Shown in pieces: positions 12,616 to 26,118 of a stretch of DNA of 64,000 nt. Made by a program: the position numbers and the translations under genes. The notes beneath the pieces were generated by a model. It searched no databases, was not told the origin of the DNA, and saw only the letters and a list, made by a program, of their open reading frames with translations. Source of the DNA: Anthoceros angustus (lineage: Eukaryota; Streptophyta; Anthocerotopsida; Anthocerotales; Anthocerotaceae); contig MU008183.1 of assembly GCA_010909165.1 (NCBI GenBank), forward strand, positions 62,001 through 126,000. Reading direction: 5' to 3'. The stretch's first letter is position 1, and every line of letters begins with the position of its first letter.

Positions 12616-12814
12616 GCCAACCACAAGCAAATCAAGTGGTCAGCTGTCCAGTGCCTCATGAATGTTGCAAGTCCGCCAACCACGCACCCAATAGGGTCAA
12701 TTGCTAAAGAGCCCGTTTCGCAAGCTGCGCACAGAGTATGAGTGTGGTAGTGACAAAGTTGTTGATGGAAATACAAATGAGTGTTTGAAGCCCACACAGA
12801 AACGGGTCACACTT

Positions 12815-13266
12815 CACTACAAGGAAAACATAACCTTTACAACGGACTTTACAACGGACTTTACTATGCAATTACTACTCCGAGTAAAACACCCGTAGTA
12901 AAGACAAAGCGTTAATCGTGGTAATGTCCTCATACCGTATAGGGATAAATACTATAATTTAATACGGTATGATGATGTATTCTCTTCACGTGTTAGTTAC
13001 GCCTGTGTAATTTACGACATAAATTACTTTCATCGCTTTACTAAACCCATTTTAACCATGATTAGTTATTAACGTGTCGTTTAAATCATCAACAAACCAT
13101 GGTTTATTAACTGTGAATAAACCATGGTTAATTAACGTGGTCTAATTTAAACGATCGTAGTAAAACTCTTGTAGTAAAAGTAATGTAGTAAAACTCTTGT
13201 AGTAAAAGTAATATAGTAAAATTCTTGTAGTAAAAACAATGTAGTAAAACTCTTGTAGTAAAAGCA
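12815..13266. mobile_element. truncated CACTA transposon 5' end (copy 1)
   Basis: It begins with CACTACAAGGAAAACAT, a typical CACTA terminal inverted repeat, preceded by CTT. TTTACAACGGAC direct repeats, palindromic ACCATGG motifs and a run of GTAGTAAAA subterminal repeats follow. The element is cut at 13266, where copy 2 of the tandem duplication begins. There is no matching right end, so this is a fragment left by the duplication. Confidence 0.85.
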
Positions 13267-13582
13267 GTAACCCTAAACGCGAAAGTACTAAGGTAAAATG
13301 AGAAAAAGCTCGAACACCATAAAGTGCGAAGTAAAACTTTTGTAGTAATTTTTGCTTGAAAGAGAGAGTGAGAGAGAGCTATAAAATTTGGGTACAGCAG
13401 ACTGGGGCAACGGCCTTTGGTCAGTTCATAATGAGGCTGGGTGATGGCCTCGCCCAGCCCTGGAACCCGTCATTTATGTGACAGTCACCGGGAACGAGAA
13501 CGGGGTGTGGCGTCTAGAATCGGCTGGCCTCTACTTAATGTACCGACTGTTCCCTGCGACGACCCTTGCCCCGCCCGCTCCC

Positions 13583-13725
13583 TAAGACTTGGGTGCAAAA
13601 GGAATGCGTAAAATAGGGCCCTACACCAAGCAGTCTCGGCTGCCCGGCCTCGACGCCGGTAACGCCACCAAACATGTCACAAAGTTCCCCGAATACTTGG
13701 GTGCACAAAGGAATGCGTAAAATAG
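13583..13725 (+). repeat. 33-bp direct repeat pair (copy 2)
   Basis: This is the copy 2 counterpart of the repeat pair at 362-503, with units at 13583-13616 and 13692-13725. The sequence to its left (13390-13580) is poorly conserved with copy 1, whereas the sequence to its right is nearly identical. Confidence 0.55.
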
Positions 13726-16700
13726 TTCACAGTTCATCATGACAGCGTGATCAGCTTGACAAGGGCTGCCACCAAACATGTAATCGGAAGCTTTGATCAC
13801 CCAGCGGCGATCGGTCCACAGTGCTTCGAGAATCCTCGGTAGATGGCCATCTTCCCGCCCCTTTCGTCGTTCATCATCAACAATCTTGTGAACGCCATTG
13901 GCACCTGAATGGAAACTTTTGAATAAATCCCCATCTGTCCACACCGCTTCCCAACGATGGCCATCTTCCGTCCCCTTTCGCGGAAGACCTTCAGCCCATG
14001 TCGGGCCCCAGATCTTACACCAATCGGTTGCCGCCACCCAACTTTATCCGCCATTCCTCTCGGATCCCACCCGGCTCTGGCCCCTGTACACTGAGGTGCT
14101 TGCCTCGCCTCTTGGCGGAGGTTTGGACCCCCATGTACACTTCTACCACTCGCATTGTAGCGGGGTCCACTTCTACCACTCGCGTCTGGCAAGAAGCAGG
14201 GAGGGGAGCACTAGGACGGAAGTGGTCCCTCGGGTCCAACTCTAGCATGGCCATCCATCAAGTGTAACATCTTGTCCATCTTGTCCATCTCGACAATATC
14301 ATTCCAACCAAGAGCGCCCGATTTCTTTTCCCCTTTCTAGCATCCCGCTCCGACGAGGGTGCACGCCAACGAGCCAGGTTTGGGAACCTCCACTGTCCTT
14401 CCTTCACGACAACCCACGCCCACCGTCGTTGAAGCCAACGCTACGCTCAGCGAAAAAGCGGGTCACAAGACAAGATAATGCCCGTGGCGCCACCATAAGT
14501 CGCATTGTCCAGCTTCGCCGGCTCAAGATGGGCAAAGGGTCCACATGTTCAACAAGGAACACTTGGGCAACAAAGCAAAGTCGCCATGTGAAAGAAGAGG
14601 CACAAAATACCATGTCCAACACGCCTCATGACAGCGATTGATTCATCCAGCGTCTAGCCTTCATACGGGACAAAAAGACATCATGGGCCGGAGGGGGCGT
14701 TCGGAGTCCTGAGTCGGTGTCCGAGGAAGTGTGTCCTAGCGGATCTGGCATTCCAGTCATGGCGAACGCGGCCGTATCGAAATCGTCCACATCCGCCATG
14801 CAGTGTTGAAGACAAGCCGAATTGGCAAGGAAAGCCTAGTCGCAATTGCACTCGCAGGGAGGGAGAGAGAATGCGGCGATCGCCAAAAATCAAGTCCTCA
14901 CATTAAATGGTGCGCGCCGTAGTTGGCGGGCGAGTGATGGTGGATTGCCGCAGTAATCGATGGAATGAGGTGGCGGTGGATTGTAAAGGGGCGAAACACA
15001 TAAATGCAGTGACGGCGAGAGCACACACACGGAGGCGGCGGGCGATTGGATTGAATTGCTCAAATAGTGCGTAAGGGAGGTCAGACACGGGGAGGACGCG
15101 GGGCGCCCGGTCCGGGCGTGCTCTCGATAGTGAAACCCTAACTGCGCTGCGGCGAAAGACACGACACAAGGCCACACGTCCCACCACACGGGCATCACTG
15201 GAGTGGCTCGTGGAGCTGGGAAGTTGAGCCCTCGATAGGGCGAAGGACGGCCCAAATGAGGTGCGAACACGAGGATGGTTGGAGGGTTGCACACTAAACA
15301 CTGCAGGAATGGATTCGCAGACCTGCGCCAAGTTCAGCCTCTGGGTACACAACAATAAAATGAGGATGGGGCCGCTTCCTAAATCGGCTGAGACCGACTG
15401 CACACATCAACTAATTGCTTCCGGCAAGACGGCACGGAATGGGAACATTCAATCCGACCAGATAGCAATGGTTCGATGGCAGGAGGAGGACGGCGTGCAA
15501 GCGATGCGTAGTAGTGTCCGCAGACGAATGACGCGCTGTTGTGGTTGATCGACTTGGTTGGGCTGACTGAACCTTTACACATGAGGTCATGCCTCTCATT
15601 AGATGCCCGAGCGACCACCTCCGATAGCACAGATGGTAGGCCGGCCACCATGTTGGATGCCGGTCCAAGGAAGGCCCTCAACAAACATCGGTGTTTATGT
15701 AATATTTGTTATGAATATGGAGCGTCATGAGCCTCCATTTTTGAGGGCATAACGCCTTCTCGAATGCCCCCTGCTTTGGGTTCTAGACACCAACACCCCT
15801 ATACCATACCGGAAACGCCCCTCGAAATTAGAAAGGGTTCATGGATTCCGCCATCGGGGGTGTCTGCCGACTCCATCAAGTGCACCAAGCGTCTTGTCAG
15901 TCATGGCGAGGGGTGCATGCACAGTGATGGACGCGCGCCACCAGGAACTTGAGAACCGGGATGGGGTGGACGCGAGTAACTTGGAGGTGGCGGTGGGGCT
16001 AAGCCTGGGGGCAGACTATGGAGAGCTGGCGGAAGCGTTTAGCTTGAGCCTGCTTACACCAGAGGAGTCGGTCACAGTGCCGTCTTTTGGCAAGGGCGAG
16101 CTGGCAATGGAGGAACAGAGGGACTCCGCTGGTGAGAGCCTTGCAGCCAGAGAAACACGGCAACAAGTGAGCGCCGAGCCGTGGTTCCCGTTCAGACGCC
16201 ATCCGCCTGTGGAAGGGAAGCGCAGGTGGAGAGGTGATGGCGCTACCAATGAGGTAAGGTCGGTTGCTACGCACGGACGGTGATACACAACCGAGGGCGG
16301 GGTCCGGCCTGATAATACGCAATCAAGGGGGAAGCCAACTAGGGTTGGAGCAACGGGCCAAGGTCATTGGCGCATACAGAGGATGGGGCCTCAGGGCGAC
16401 TTCTGCGGCTGCAGTAGGAGGGGGCGAGGAGGCCGGAGCGTGATAAGCCACGCCACCCACCAAGCACTCTCCAATGGGATGCAAAGAGTTTTCGGCCGGG
16501 GACGGAAGCTTTGCCGGGCACCGCGCCATAGTTCGGGCCACCCCACGTGAGTGGGTGTTGGACCTACCGGCATAATGACGATGCGTAACGCGCTGGTTTG
16601 TGGGACTGGTTCGATGGGTTCAAGACAAGACCCGAGGCGGCTCTCTCAGCGAAACAGTGAGTCCGAATTCAAATGTCGAGTGGCGGGGCATTGGTTGTTG

Positions 16701-19700
16701 AGGGTAACCGATGTGTGTAGAATCGCTTAAGATGGGTTTTTCTTGATGGCACCACCACAACGACTTTGTGTTTCCACCGCCACGGAGGGGAGGCCGAAAG
16801 TCCGCCGGGGATTGCGCGATTGCAATTTCTTGCTCGAGTCCGGGCCGGAGGAATTGGGAGGACGAGCCCGGTTGGTAATGGGGCGTGGATGCACACGACG
16901 GGATGGCATCATGGGTGGAAGGTGAGGCGCACGAGGAGTTCAACGCGTGGGAGGAGGGAGGACGGTGCGCGCCACCCGACATGGAGGAGGATGACCCAAT
17001 GGAACCCGAGCTAAGGCATCCAACAGGGATTCCCCGATGCCTGTGGGTGCTCGTGAGATGCTGCGCCCGTGTGCAAGGACGGGTTGCGAGGTGGTGCGAC
17101 CGCAAAGCGCTTGGGGAGGTGCGAAGCTACCGATAAGTCGACATGGCCACTGAAGGTGACCGTCGCGGCACGTATGTGCCGCGGCACAGGGGACCGCAAA
17201 CATGTCCAAGAACGGGGGGCCGCTTGGGGAGGGAGAAGGCGCAATGGAAAAGAGGATAAGAGCTAGTGGCCAGCAAGCTTTACATTCTTGAAGTGCTGGA
17301 CCAAGCACCTCCGTAGCTCCGCTTGGAGCTCATAGATCTAGTGGCTGAGGAATTTCCAAGTGTGAAGAATGGTCAGAACCAAGTTTTCGAATTGCACACG
17401 GGCACGATGCTACAACCATCTGAACAGAGTGAAGAAGGCTGCCAGGATTCTCCGGACGACCCAGAAGCGGGAACCAAAGGCGAAGCCAAGGGTGAGCCGG
17501 ACGTGGTGGCCTCGCTGAATGGGGGTGGAGCAATATGAACAAGGCAATGGGGTATGGCCCCGGTGTCAGCAAATGGCAGCCGTTGAGGCGCAGGTCGAGA
17601 AGCATGGGTCTGCGGGGACGAACCCATTTGGCAGAGGTGGGGGAACGGACTTTCGGCTACGGTTTGAGGGGCTATATGGGGTGACCCCAAGTGTCCGAAA
17701 CAATTTGGGGGGCGAAACATGGTGTGGAGAAGATGGAGCAAAGATCACATGACGGGTGGGAGACCGTAAGCATGCACCTGGGCGGTGGATGGACCCTCAC
17801 GGGCCATTTGTGCTTGACCGGCTTTTATACATCAAGCTTCTTTGTACAGCGAAGCCCACGGGAGATGGACACTGAGCTTGACCGAAGCATGGGTAAGTGC
17901 TATCCAAAACTGGAGTCTTTGCGCCTAATCACCAACATCTGACTTTGCATGCCCTTTTATGCATCAGGGGGAGGGACTGTGGGGGGCGATCCACACGGTG
18001 ATGCATCAGGCAATGGTAAATGGTCTTGGACTTGCAAACCGGTCGAACGTAAGGGGATAGAGACTTTGCATATCTATTGTGGTAGGAAGAGTGATCCAAC
18101 GAAAAACTTGTCCGCTTGACAAGGGGGGCCGGAGGCAAGGCAAGTCCAGAACTCGTAAACGGTAAGAAGACAAAAAAGGATCACACAAATACACATCGAA
18201 TGGGTGGTCCGGATTCAATAGTCAATCACAATCCTTGTGGATTGCATGAACAAGAATGCGATGGGGCCTCCACAGTGTGTTTTGTGGGCCGGAGCCAATG
18301 ACAGGAGGGCTGAAGTTTCCACACTTCAACCTCGAGGGGGAAGCGCCCAACAAATTCCGCGAGCTTGCACGGGTGAGTCGCAATGTGAACGGTCGAGGAT
18401 GTAGTGCCATATTTGGGGTAGACTTCTTATCATTGTCGGCGGTGGACGCAAGGAGTGAGAGGCACCAATTGATCACGTGATGTAATGAGGCGGCGGGAGA
18501 CCGTCACCGTGGGACAAGAGTTCCCAAAACCCAAATGTACACGTCCACCCGAGAGTCACCAAGGCTCGCGGGAAGGCGGCGGGGGAGGAGCCAGTGGAGG
18601 GTGACAGCCGATCGCTTACCTAAATTTGGGGAGCACAGGAGGAAGTGAAGAGGAAGGAACCTTCGACGAGGCTTCGGCAGTTTCGAGGAAGGGAAGCAAC
18701 CGATGAAGCTGCACCAGAGTGTGAAGGAGCAATGAGGATGTAACCGCCAGAGACCGCCAGATTGAATATGTGGCGCTTAGTGACCCGCATCCGGCAGCAG
18801 TCGAAATGTGTCCGAGCATGCCGACTACACCGCTTTGTTTAGTGGAGTCGCACTTTGCACACCAATGATGTATAACATTGATATAACTGCTGGTCCGAAT
18901 TAGGCTTGCGCTAACGCTATTCAAACCGGCAGGGCGTGATGCTCCGCCACAAATTAAACGACAAACCCGGCGGGCCGAACGCGTGATGCAATCGTGGCGT
19001 GAGCGTGGATTTGATATGTCGACCGCCCTGCGCACAAAGCGTATCAAATGTCGCAGCAAGTGGGTCGTCGAGGACGTAATCAAGGAACAAAGGTACAAAG
19101 AAACTCCAGAAGCGAGTCGACCGCCAGCCCTCATGGATGGACAAATGGGTGATGGATTTGAGATGGACGCCGCTCGAGCCCAATCAAGGCCCCGGACGGC
19201 TCTTCGTATCGGCCCGCAAGAACGGAGGGGGCCCACCGAGGTCGGCCGCGTTTCAACCGCAGCCGGCGGGCTGGGAAGTAGTCCGGACCAGGGCGGCCGT
19301 CGCACGCACTTCGCTCGAAAGTGCCGTCATTCATTTCCGTGCACGCGGTTTCAATGACTTGTATTATGACGGAAACCCATCCCACCCTCCGCATCATTAG
19401 CAAGGCCGAATCGTTTGTCTTATTCCATGAACGATCACAAACCAAACGCTGTGTTGTAGTGATGCGGCGTGAGTTGTGAGGATGGCCGCGAATCGCGTGG
19501 GTAGCGGTGTCGAATCGTGATCACCCGTAGTTGCAAGCGAGTTGTTGGAGCCGCGCCGGTGGCACGCCCGCCTTTCGTGAGGGGTGCCGGCACCGCGAGG
19601 GTACCCGTGATTCGGTAAGAGAAGGCGCATAAGCACTTAGGGCAAGATAAGATAGCAAGCAGCCAAGGCAGCGAGCGGATTGTCGATGTTTGTTCTAGAG

Positions 19701-20100
19701 CACGGCAATGGATCCCAACGTAGCATAACGGAAGTTTCCTTGGACAAATGGCTCTTGGAAGTGTAGATGAGCGATTGGATCCTACATCCAAGTCAAATGA
19801 AATTTTGCACATCAAGAATCCCTTGAGTCGATCCGCGGCGGCGACAAAGGTGGTCAGACTTAGCCAAAGAGGTGAAGGGAACTCAAGGACGCTGCTGTAT
19901 GACGGTGGAGCATGAGCAAGTCCATGGTGAATCGTGATGAGGGTGTCAGAGACTACTCGTGTTGTTTTTATGCGTCGGTCCATTCTCGCATTTAGCTGCC
20001 TAGCGTAACTAGAACCCGCATATTTGTGGCGTAGGTTGTGGGATGAAGTGATTGACAAACCGTCATGGTTGGCTGATTGACTAAGGGGGAGCCAACACTA
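13726..20100. other. decayed, unrecognised 5' part of duplicated unit (copy 2)
   Basis: This is the copy 2 counterpart of 504-6800, with the same content. It is somewhat longer because it retains short motifs missing from copy 1, especially at 15850-16160 and 17400-18150. No gene can be assigned. Confidence 0.4.
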
Positions 20101-20360
20101 ACTTTGATGACATGCCATACATAGTTTCTCGCAGAGGAAGGGATTGGTAAGGTAATGGTGTTTCATGGTCCGGTGGACAAACGAGTTTACTCCTACTCGA
20201 AGCTGAAGCTCACACAATATCCTCACCATAAGCCAAGTGGTCGATTGAGAGGGTAGTCCCATCCGATCCATAGCATTTGAAGAGAGTGGTAGGAGTCGAA
20301 TGGAATACGAGATAGCGCCTAGTAAAATGATGTGTTCACCGGACATGGCAAAGATGTCGT

Positions 20361-21452
20361 CGATTTTGAGGAAAAGTTCGTGGGCAATCGATGAGATGGT
20401 GCTCAAGTACAAGTCCAATTCACGCCCGAAATGGCACTAAGGAAGATGAGCACGCTTTCTTGCAGAGAGGCACCGACTTGCTACCGGATCGCAAGGATCG
20501 ATCTTGCGGATGCGCTCGCCAGGCAAGAATGGCCAAGAAGATGTTGAAAGCGATGAAGAGGAGGAGTCGCCCACACAACCGATGCCATGCACGTGGACGA
20601 AATGTTCTCCAAATTGGAAATGTTTCCGTAGCCTCTATAGAGAAGATCTGAGTTCACCATCAAGCCCAACGAACCTCGGATCCGCCTATTTGAGGTCGAG
20701 GCAATCGGTGAAAGACACGCGTGAAGACGATGCGAAGCCCGATCTATATACCCGGAAGACAAAGAAGAGTGATTGCTAATTTCCGCATGATGCATGGTGC
20801 CGACTACGAGCTAGAACAAGCCTATGAGATGGCCGAACGGGTCATGAAGGGCGACGCGTGACAAGTGCATCGGGAGGAGCAAACCGGTGAGAGGACAAAG
20901 AAAGATGCCATGAACAACCCAAGGTTTCAAGGAAGAACTACGCACAGCACTGAAGTGAACACGCGAATTCCCACCAAGGAACACGCAGCACCCACCAACA
21001 AAGCCACGGAAATGTCTGCAGGGGGCCGCAAGGCCTTCGAGTGTGAGTATCGGGTTGGGGGACGAAGGAGAAGGAGCAATGCCGAACGTGCCAAAACCGG
21101 ACATACGGAAGCAGCATGTTGGTGCTCATCCCGAATTTAAGCCAAAGGGGGTGGAACGGATGTCCGCCAAGGCAAAATCAACGGAGGGTACACCGAAAGC
21201 GCTGCTGAGGTGCAGGCAAGAAAAGCTAGCCATGAGTGTAAGCACGGGAAGCTTGCTATCACCGAGGATTATGATTCGGATCCGAGGTGTATGCGCTAAT
21301 GGCCACGTCGCCGAGGATGAACGGACTAGCGACCGGGTGGAGCGGCAAGTAAGAAAGAAGGGTGAGAAAGGAATCACTCAAGATGCCCAAATCTTTAGGC
21401 GATGAAGAAGACCAGAGGAACGGACGTCAAGAGAAATCACCCAAATGAACTT
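20361..21452 (+). pseudogene. Ty3/gypsy gag-like region, broken (copy 2)
   Basis: This is a near-identical counterpart of the region at 7060-8150. It has the same interruptions plus a further 1-bp difference near 21391 that shortens the Lys/Glu-rich frame. The call as Gag is positional only. Confidence 0.3.
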
Positions 21453-21632
21453 ATGCTCGAGAAGGTGATGGATGTGCCCGTGATGAGCTTGCGTGATCCG
21501 GGAGTCAAGACGCAAATTTAAGCCAGCTGAAGGCCTCGATACAAAAGGAGTCGCAGGACGCGACCAGTGTCCGGATGCGCCACCACGGGGATCACAAAGC
21601 CAGCGCAGGGGCAAAGGAGGCATTGCCATGGT

Positions 21633-22043
21633 CAATAATCAAGGTCGGAGGTAACGGTCAACGGCTTTGCTCCGAATATGTTGGTAGATACAGCGCGACC
21701 CGTGTTGCTCGGGCACGGCATGTAACTCCATTATACGGGATAAGCTTAAGCCATGTGAAGTGCACATTACCACATCCGCAGGAACCAAGGAACGGGTGAT
21801 GGGAATGACTCGTGAGCCAAGACGCATAGAGTTCAAGCCGTGCACAAAGGATGCCCCATCATCGAAGTTCATTGCTTGGTGTCTAACGCAAGGAACGATG
21901 TGCTACTTGGGGCTGATGCCACGCACGGCCCAGAATGGGGGTAGATGCACTGTAGCTTTTATAGGCGTGGCGGGATGGGGACTTCACACAAGTGGCCGTG
22001 ATCCCGCTTGATATGAGGCGACATGCCGAAAGATCGATAGCAT
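21633..22043 (+). pseudogene. retropepsin-like protease remnant (copy 2)
   Basis: This is the counterpart of 8330-8740 with the same Asp-Thr-Ala in place of Asp-Thr-Gly and the same downstream VLLGADA. It differs by small indels near 21930-22005. It is inactive for the same reasons. Confidence 0.5.
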
Positions 22044-23332
22044 GATTGCATTCACGGCTCAGACGACATTGTGCATGCAAGTGGTGGGAAGAAACTCGTG
22101 AACTCGCGGGAAGAGGAGCAGAGGAGCCAAAGCAAAGGGTGTATGTATGTAAAAACCCCTTGGCCGAAAGCTTTGGCCCGAGAGCTCACCCGACGCCAAA
22201 GCAGGTGTGGCAGCCACCGTGTGTGTCCGAAAAATGTTGCCCAGTTGGAGCAGATCGCTTTGAAGGATCAATACGGATGTGATTCGGTGGCAACTGACGA
22301 AGCGAGGTATACACCTCATGGAGCGTGTTCGTGGATCGAGCGGCTTGAAGCATTGAAGAGTGGAATGGTGAGGAAATACACGTGTGTTGAAGTGACGAGA
22401 AGGCACGCGAGCTAGGATTATCGGGATGCAAAGGGCGATCCCGGATTACTAAGCATGGAGGCGTGAAGGGATGTCGAGCGTTACCCCACGACGCCGATTG
22501 GTAGGGAAACGACGAAGCAGTGCCCGGCCATGTCACTGATGGGAATGCGTTTTTCCGTAGGTTGTGGAAAGGGTGACGGTGGAAGTGCAAGGGGATTGAT
22601 CAATCCATCCCACCGGTACTAAGAATGTGAGCATTCGATAAACGCGTGAACATGTGAGGAGGCTACGAGCTCGTGTTGGATAGGAGAGGAATTCATTTGA
22701 TGCGCGAACGGGCTCATACACCGGTGCGGTTTTGGACAAACGTGACGTGTAGAGGTTCTCGGCAACACCGTGAGTTGACCAAACCGAGAAACGATATGTG
22801 GATGACATCTTAGAAGAGGGCGCTCACGTGCGGAAGATGGACAAACCTCCACGATTTCAGAATAAGGTTGGGCCGAGAAGGGCTGGCCCACACTGTAAGG
22901 ACCGCAATCTTATGCCTTCGAGAGGCGGGACGTGGTGGATCTCTGGAAATGAGGTAGGTGAGCCCAAGGATGGAGCGAAAGGGCCATATGATGCGACGGA
23001 CCATCACGCGGGCATTTCAAAACATATCGATGCAAGTTGTCGGGTCAAGCGCTTGATCCGACCGCTGCAATGGCTGTTGAACGGGTCCGCCACACAAATA
23101 GATATGTGCAAGGCGGAGAGGATATGCATCTATCGCTGCTTGAAGAAGGCGAGTTTCCAACAACACACAAAGGAGGTCATACGGCGAACATCGCAGGGAT
23201 GTGACAACACAAGAGAACAGACAGTGAACTCAACACATGAGTGGCGATATGCAAGAGTTAGAAGAAGCCGATCAACGTAAGATTCGGGATACACAATGAA
23301 CCGCACACCTTCGTAGAATACCGAAGGGCGGT
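22044..23332 (+). other. degenerate protease-RT spacer (copy 2)
   Basis: This is the counterpart of 8741-10029. A 1-bp insertion near 23020 joins two frames into one of 160 codons (22798-23280). I regard that frame as accidental because the same sequence in copy 1 is split. Confidence 0.3.
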
Positions 23333-24003
23333 ATGATCGTATCAAGTTCAAGATCACCACTACCACCAATGAACCAAGATTCGACGAAAGACAGCCGAGT
23401 CCCATGGAGTGGGACATTGTGGATAGGAGATGCAAGGAGGCGGACTAATCGGAAAGTCCACTCGCGGCATGTATCGTTGCCGTTAAAAAGGACGAGAATG
23501 GCGAATGGAACGACAGGAGGATGTGTGGAGACTATCGTGCTTTGAATGAGGTGACACCCATGGAGCGATATCCCATGCCAACGCCGGATGAAATCTTTGA
23601 TGCCATTGCGGCCAAGTATTTCACTACATTGGATTTCCGTCGATTCAATCAAATAGTCATCAAGAAAGAGACAAGTGCAAGACCGCTTTGGGGTAAGGAC
23701 CAGTGGGAGTGGGAAACAATGCCATTTGGTTTGAAAACGATCCATTTATTTTCGGTGGTGATTTGGAGTTACAGGAGCTGCTTGTAAGATGTTACATCGA
23801 TGATCATCTTAGTGTTCAAGAGTGAAGAACATCTCCAACACCTTGAGATTTTGCGCAAAGATTGGCCAAATGATTGAAGGCACACCCAAAGAAATGCAAG
23901 TTTGCTTACAAGGAGATAGAGTACTTGGGGCATAAGATAGTTCCGTGGGTGTTGCCTCACCGGCCAAGGTGCGGGCAATTGATCTCATGCCCGCCTAGAG
24001 ACA
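23333..24003 (+). pseudogene. Ty3/gypsy reverse transcriptase remnant (copy 2)
   Basis: This carries the same motif series as 10030-10700 (CGDYRALNEVTP at about 23524, FTTLDFR, MPFGLK, YIDD near 23793, HPKKCKFAYKEIEYLGHKI at 23877). I see the same frameshifts and stops and no difference in the core, which shows that the duplication is younger than inactivation. Confidence 0.93.
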
Positions 24004-24168
24004 TTGCCGCCTTTAAGGGCTGGGACTTGTCAATTACTACACGGCTTTGTCCGAAACATGAGCAAAGATATGCAAGGTAATCGTATGAATTGCTCAAGAA
24101 GGAGTGCCTTTGGGGACAAGAACAGAACGAAGCTTAAGGTGAGTTGAAGAACCAGCTAGGAAAGGCCA

Positions 24169-24533
24169 ATGCTCAAAAGGCCTGATTTTGATAAGCCATT
24201 TGTCTTATATACTGACCGGAGTGCGGTTGGTCTTGAGTCAGGCCTGCATGATGAAGAAGGAAAGGAGTTGTCGACATGCAAGGTCCAACAATGCTGCGGA
24301 AGCAAACTACTCATCGTATGAAGGGAATGCCCGGCAGCGCGGTTTTACATTTCGAGTGTATTTGTTTCGGAGCTTAACTTGTCACGATCATCAGCCCTTC
24401 ACCGCTGATGACAAATATGAAATCGAGTGGAAAACTTGCCCGATGGGCGCCATCGCCGAATATGATATGTGCAGCCGAGGTAAAGTGCATCTCAATGCCG
24501 ACGGTCTCGAGAAACCCAATGCGACAAAGGAGA
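24169..24533 (+). pseudogene. Ty3/gypsy RNase H remnant (copy 2)
   Basis: This is the counterpart of 10866-11230 with the same motif blocks in the same broken frames. I see no sequence difference in this part. Confidence 0.88.
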
Positions 24534-25649
24534 TGTGGATCGAGCAAGGCAGACTTTAAACTCATTCAAAGCATGCCCGCTATTACATGGCCCTAATGTC
24601 ATGTCTGCAGAAGATGGAAGGCAACCCGAGGGAGGAAGAGACATATGGAAGAATGAGCAAGCTATACATTGCTACGGATGGATGTGTCCTGTATGGATGC
24701 CTCAAACAAAAACTACAACGGAAAATCGTCGTTATACACTTATGAAAACGGTAAGGTGTGGGTCACGGATCGTGGAGTGCTCAAGGAAGTACCACCCATA
24801 GGAGAAAGGAAGCAATTGGTGACTAAGGTACATGTCACGCTTGGCCACTTTGGAGTGAAGGACTCATCATATGTTGAAAATGCGACTTTTGGTCGGGTAT
24901 GCGACGCTGAAAAGGTGGTGGCCAAATGTGCCGCATGATGCAAAGAAGGCCGATTCACCACCAAGATATGGTGTTGCTGCTACCCATCGTGGGACTTTTC
25001 TTCGATGGTCTACGATCTAATGCCGAACTACCAATCACCGCAGGCAACAGACATTGTATGTTGATGATCGAACATTTCAAGTGGGTGGAGTTGGCCTTAC
25101 AATAAGTTCGCAATATACCGCACCGCTTTTGCAATGTGTTCTCGCAGTAGTGTCCGAGGTGTTGACGACCAAGGCAATGAGTTTCGAGGAGAGTTTCAAG
25201 CACGCTGGATCAAGTCCGATAGATCAGCGAACCTCCCGGATCACCCTCAGTCAAGAGCGCAGTCCGACCTTCAAGGACTCGCAAATATTGTATGGAGATT
25301 GAGCCCGCTTTGGGACGAGCTATTGCCCTATGTAGCTCTAGGATACAATCGGTGGCGCGCTTGGTAACTTCCCTACTATATCATGTTTGGCCGAAATGCA
25401 ATGCCCAACATAGTGGCATACTTATTCCAAGCCCGTGGATCGGGCACAGATCCTATGGGATGTTTGTTTGCAAGCAAGAGCAAAGCTGTTTAACGGTGAT
25501 GCCAATGGCCATGGATAATCTTGCTATAGCCCAACATCGGGACCAACTTCGATATGCATTCTGTGGAGGATCTGGAAACCCAAAGCAAGGAAGTTTGAGG
25601 CGACTTGTTACAAAGATCCCCTCAACTACTTTAGATGTGAGCATCGACG
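24534..25649 (+). pseudogene. Ty3/gypsy integrase remnant (copy 2)
   Basis: This is the counterpart of 11231-12345 with the same HHCC finger, core blocks (DQGNEFRGEFQA around 25147-25200, DELLPYVALGYN around 25313) and interruptions. The PHD-like finger follows it directly. Confidence 0.88.
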
Positions 25650-25801
25650 CTTGATCTGAGTAGTCCACGCTGTGAGCAAGGGGTGATTGAGTTGAAGGGC
25701 AAGATGGGCGCCAAAAGAGCACATGCGCACACCGCACCGCATTTGCCCAATCGGACACAAGAACGCAAACCGCAGCATGGAAACCACCGATTGATCCGCT
25801 T

Positions 25802-25919
25802 TGTGAGTTCTGCGTCACGCTATCGATCCCGATGATGTTGCTTTGTGACAAATGCAGAGGGTACCATTTTTTGCGACCGCCACTCGAACAATTCCAAGGT
25901 GAATGGTTCTCACACCTGT
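25802..25919 (+). pseudogene. PHD-finger-like zinc domain downstream of integrase (copy 2)
   Basis: This is the counterpart of 12498-12615 with identical finger sequence. A 1-bp insertion near 25767 (AAACC versus AACC in copy 1) puts the upstream region in a different frame, so the open frame no longer starts at the same Met. The finger is followed by the same Cys/His/Pro-containing tail and stop. Confidence 0.68.
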
Positions 25920-26118
25920 GCCAACCACAAGCAAATCAAGTGGTCAGCTGTCCAGTGCCTCATGAATGTTGCAAGTCCGCCAACCACGCACCCAATAGGG
26001 TCAATTGCTAAAGAGCCCGTTTCGCAAGCTGCGCACAGAGTATGAGTGTGGTAGTGACAAAGTTGTTGATGGAAATACAAATGAGTGTTTGAAGCCCACA
26101 CAGAAACGGGTCACACTT

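Larger units (their letters stand above)
73..13266 (+). repeat. 13.2-kb direct tandem duplication, copy 1
   Basis: This block recurs in the same order and orientation at 13267-26569. The offset drifts from 13222 bp near position 400 to 13304 bp near 12.7 kb because of small indels. From about 4.9 kb to the end the copies are almost identical. Between 170-370, 1395-1640, 2610-2900, 3650-3730 and 4130-4860 they differ in tight clusters of short indels and substitutions. Its right end falls inside the 5' subterminal repeats of a CACTA transposon (after GTAGTAAAAGCA at 13266), where copy 2 instead reads on into the rest of that transposon. The left limit is taken at AACCCTAAA near 73, matching 13269, and is less certain because 170-370 is strongly diverged. 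Confidence 0.85.
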
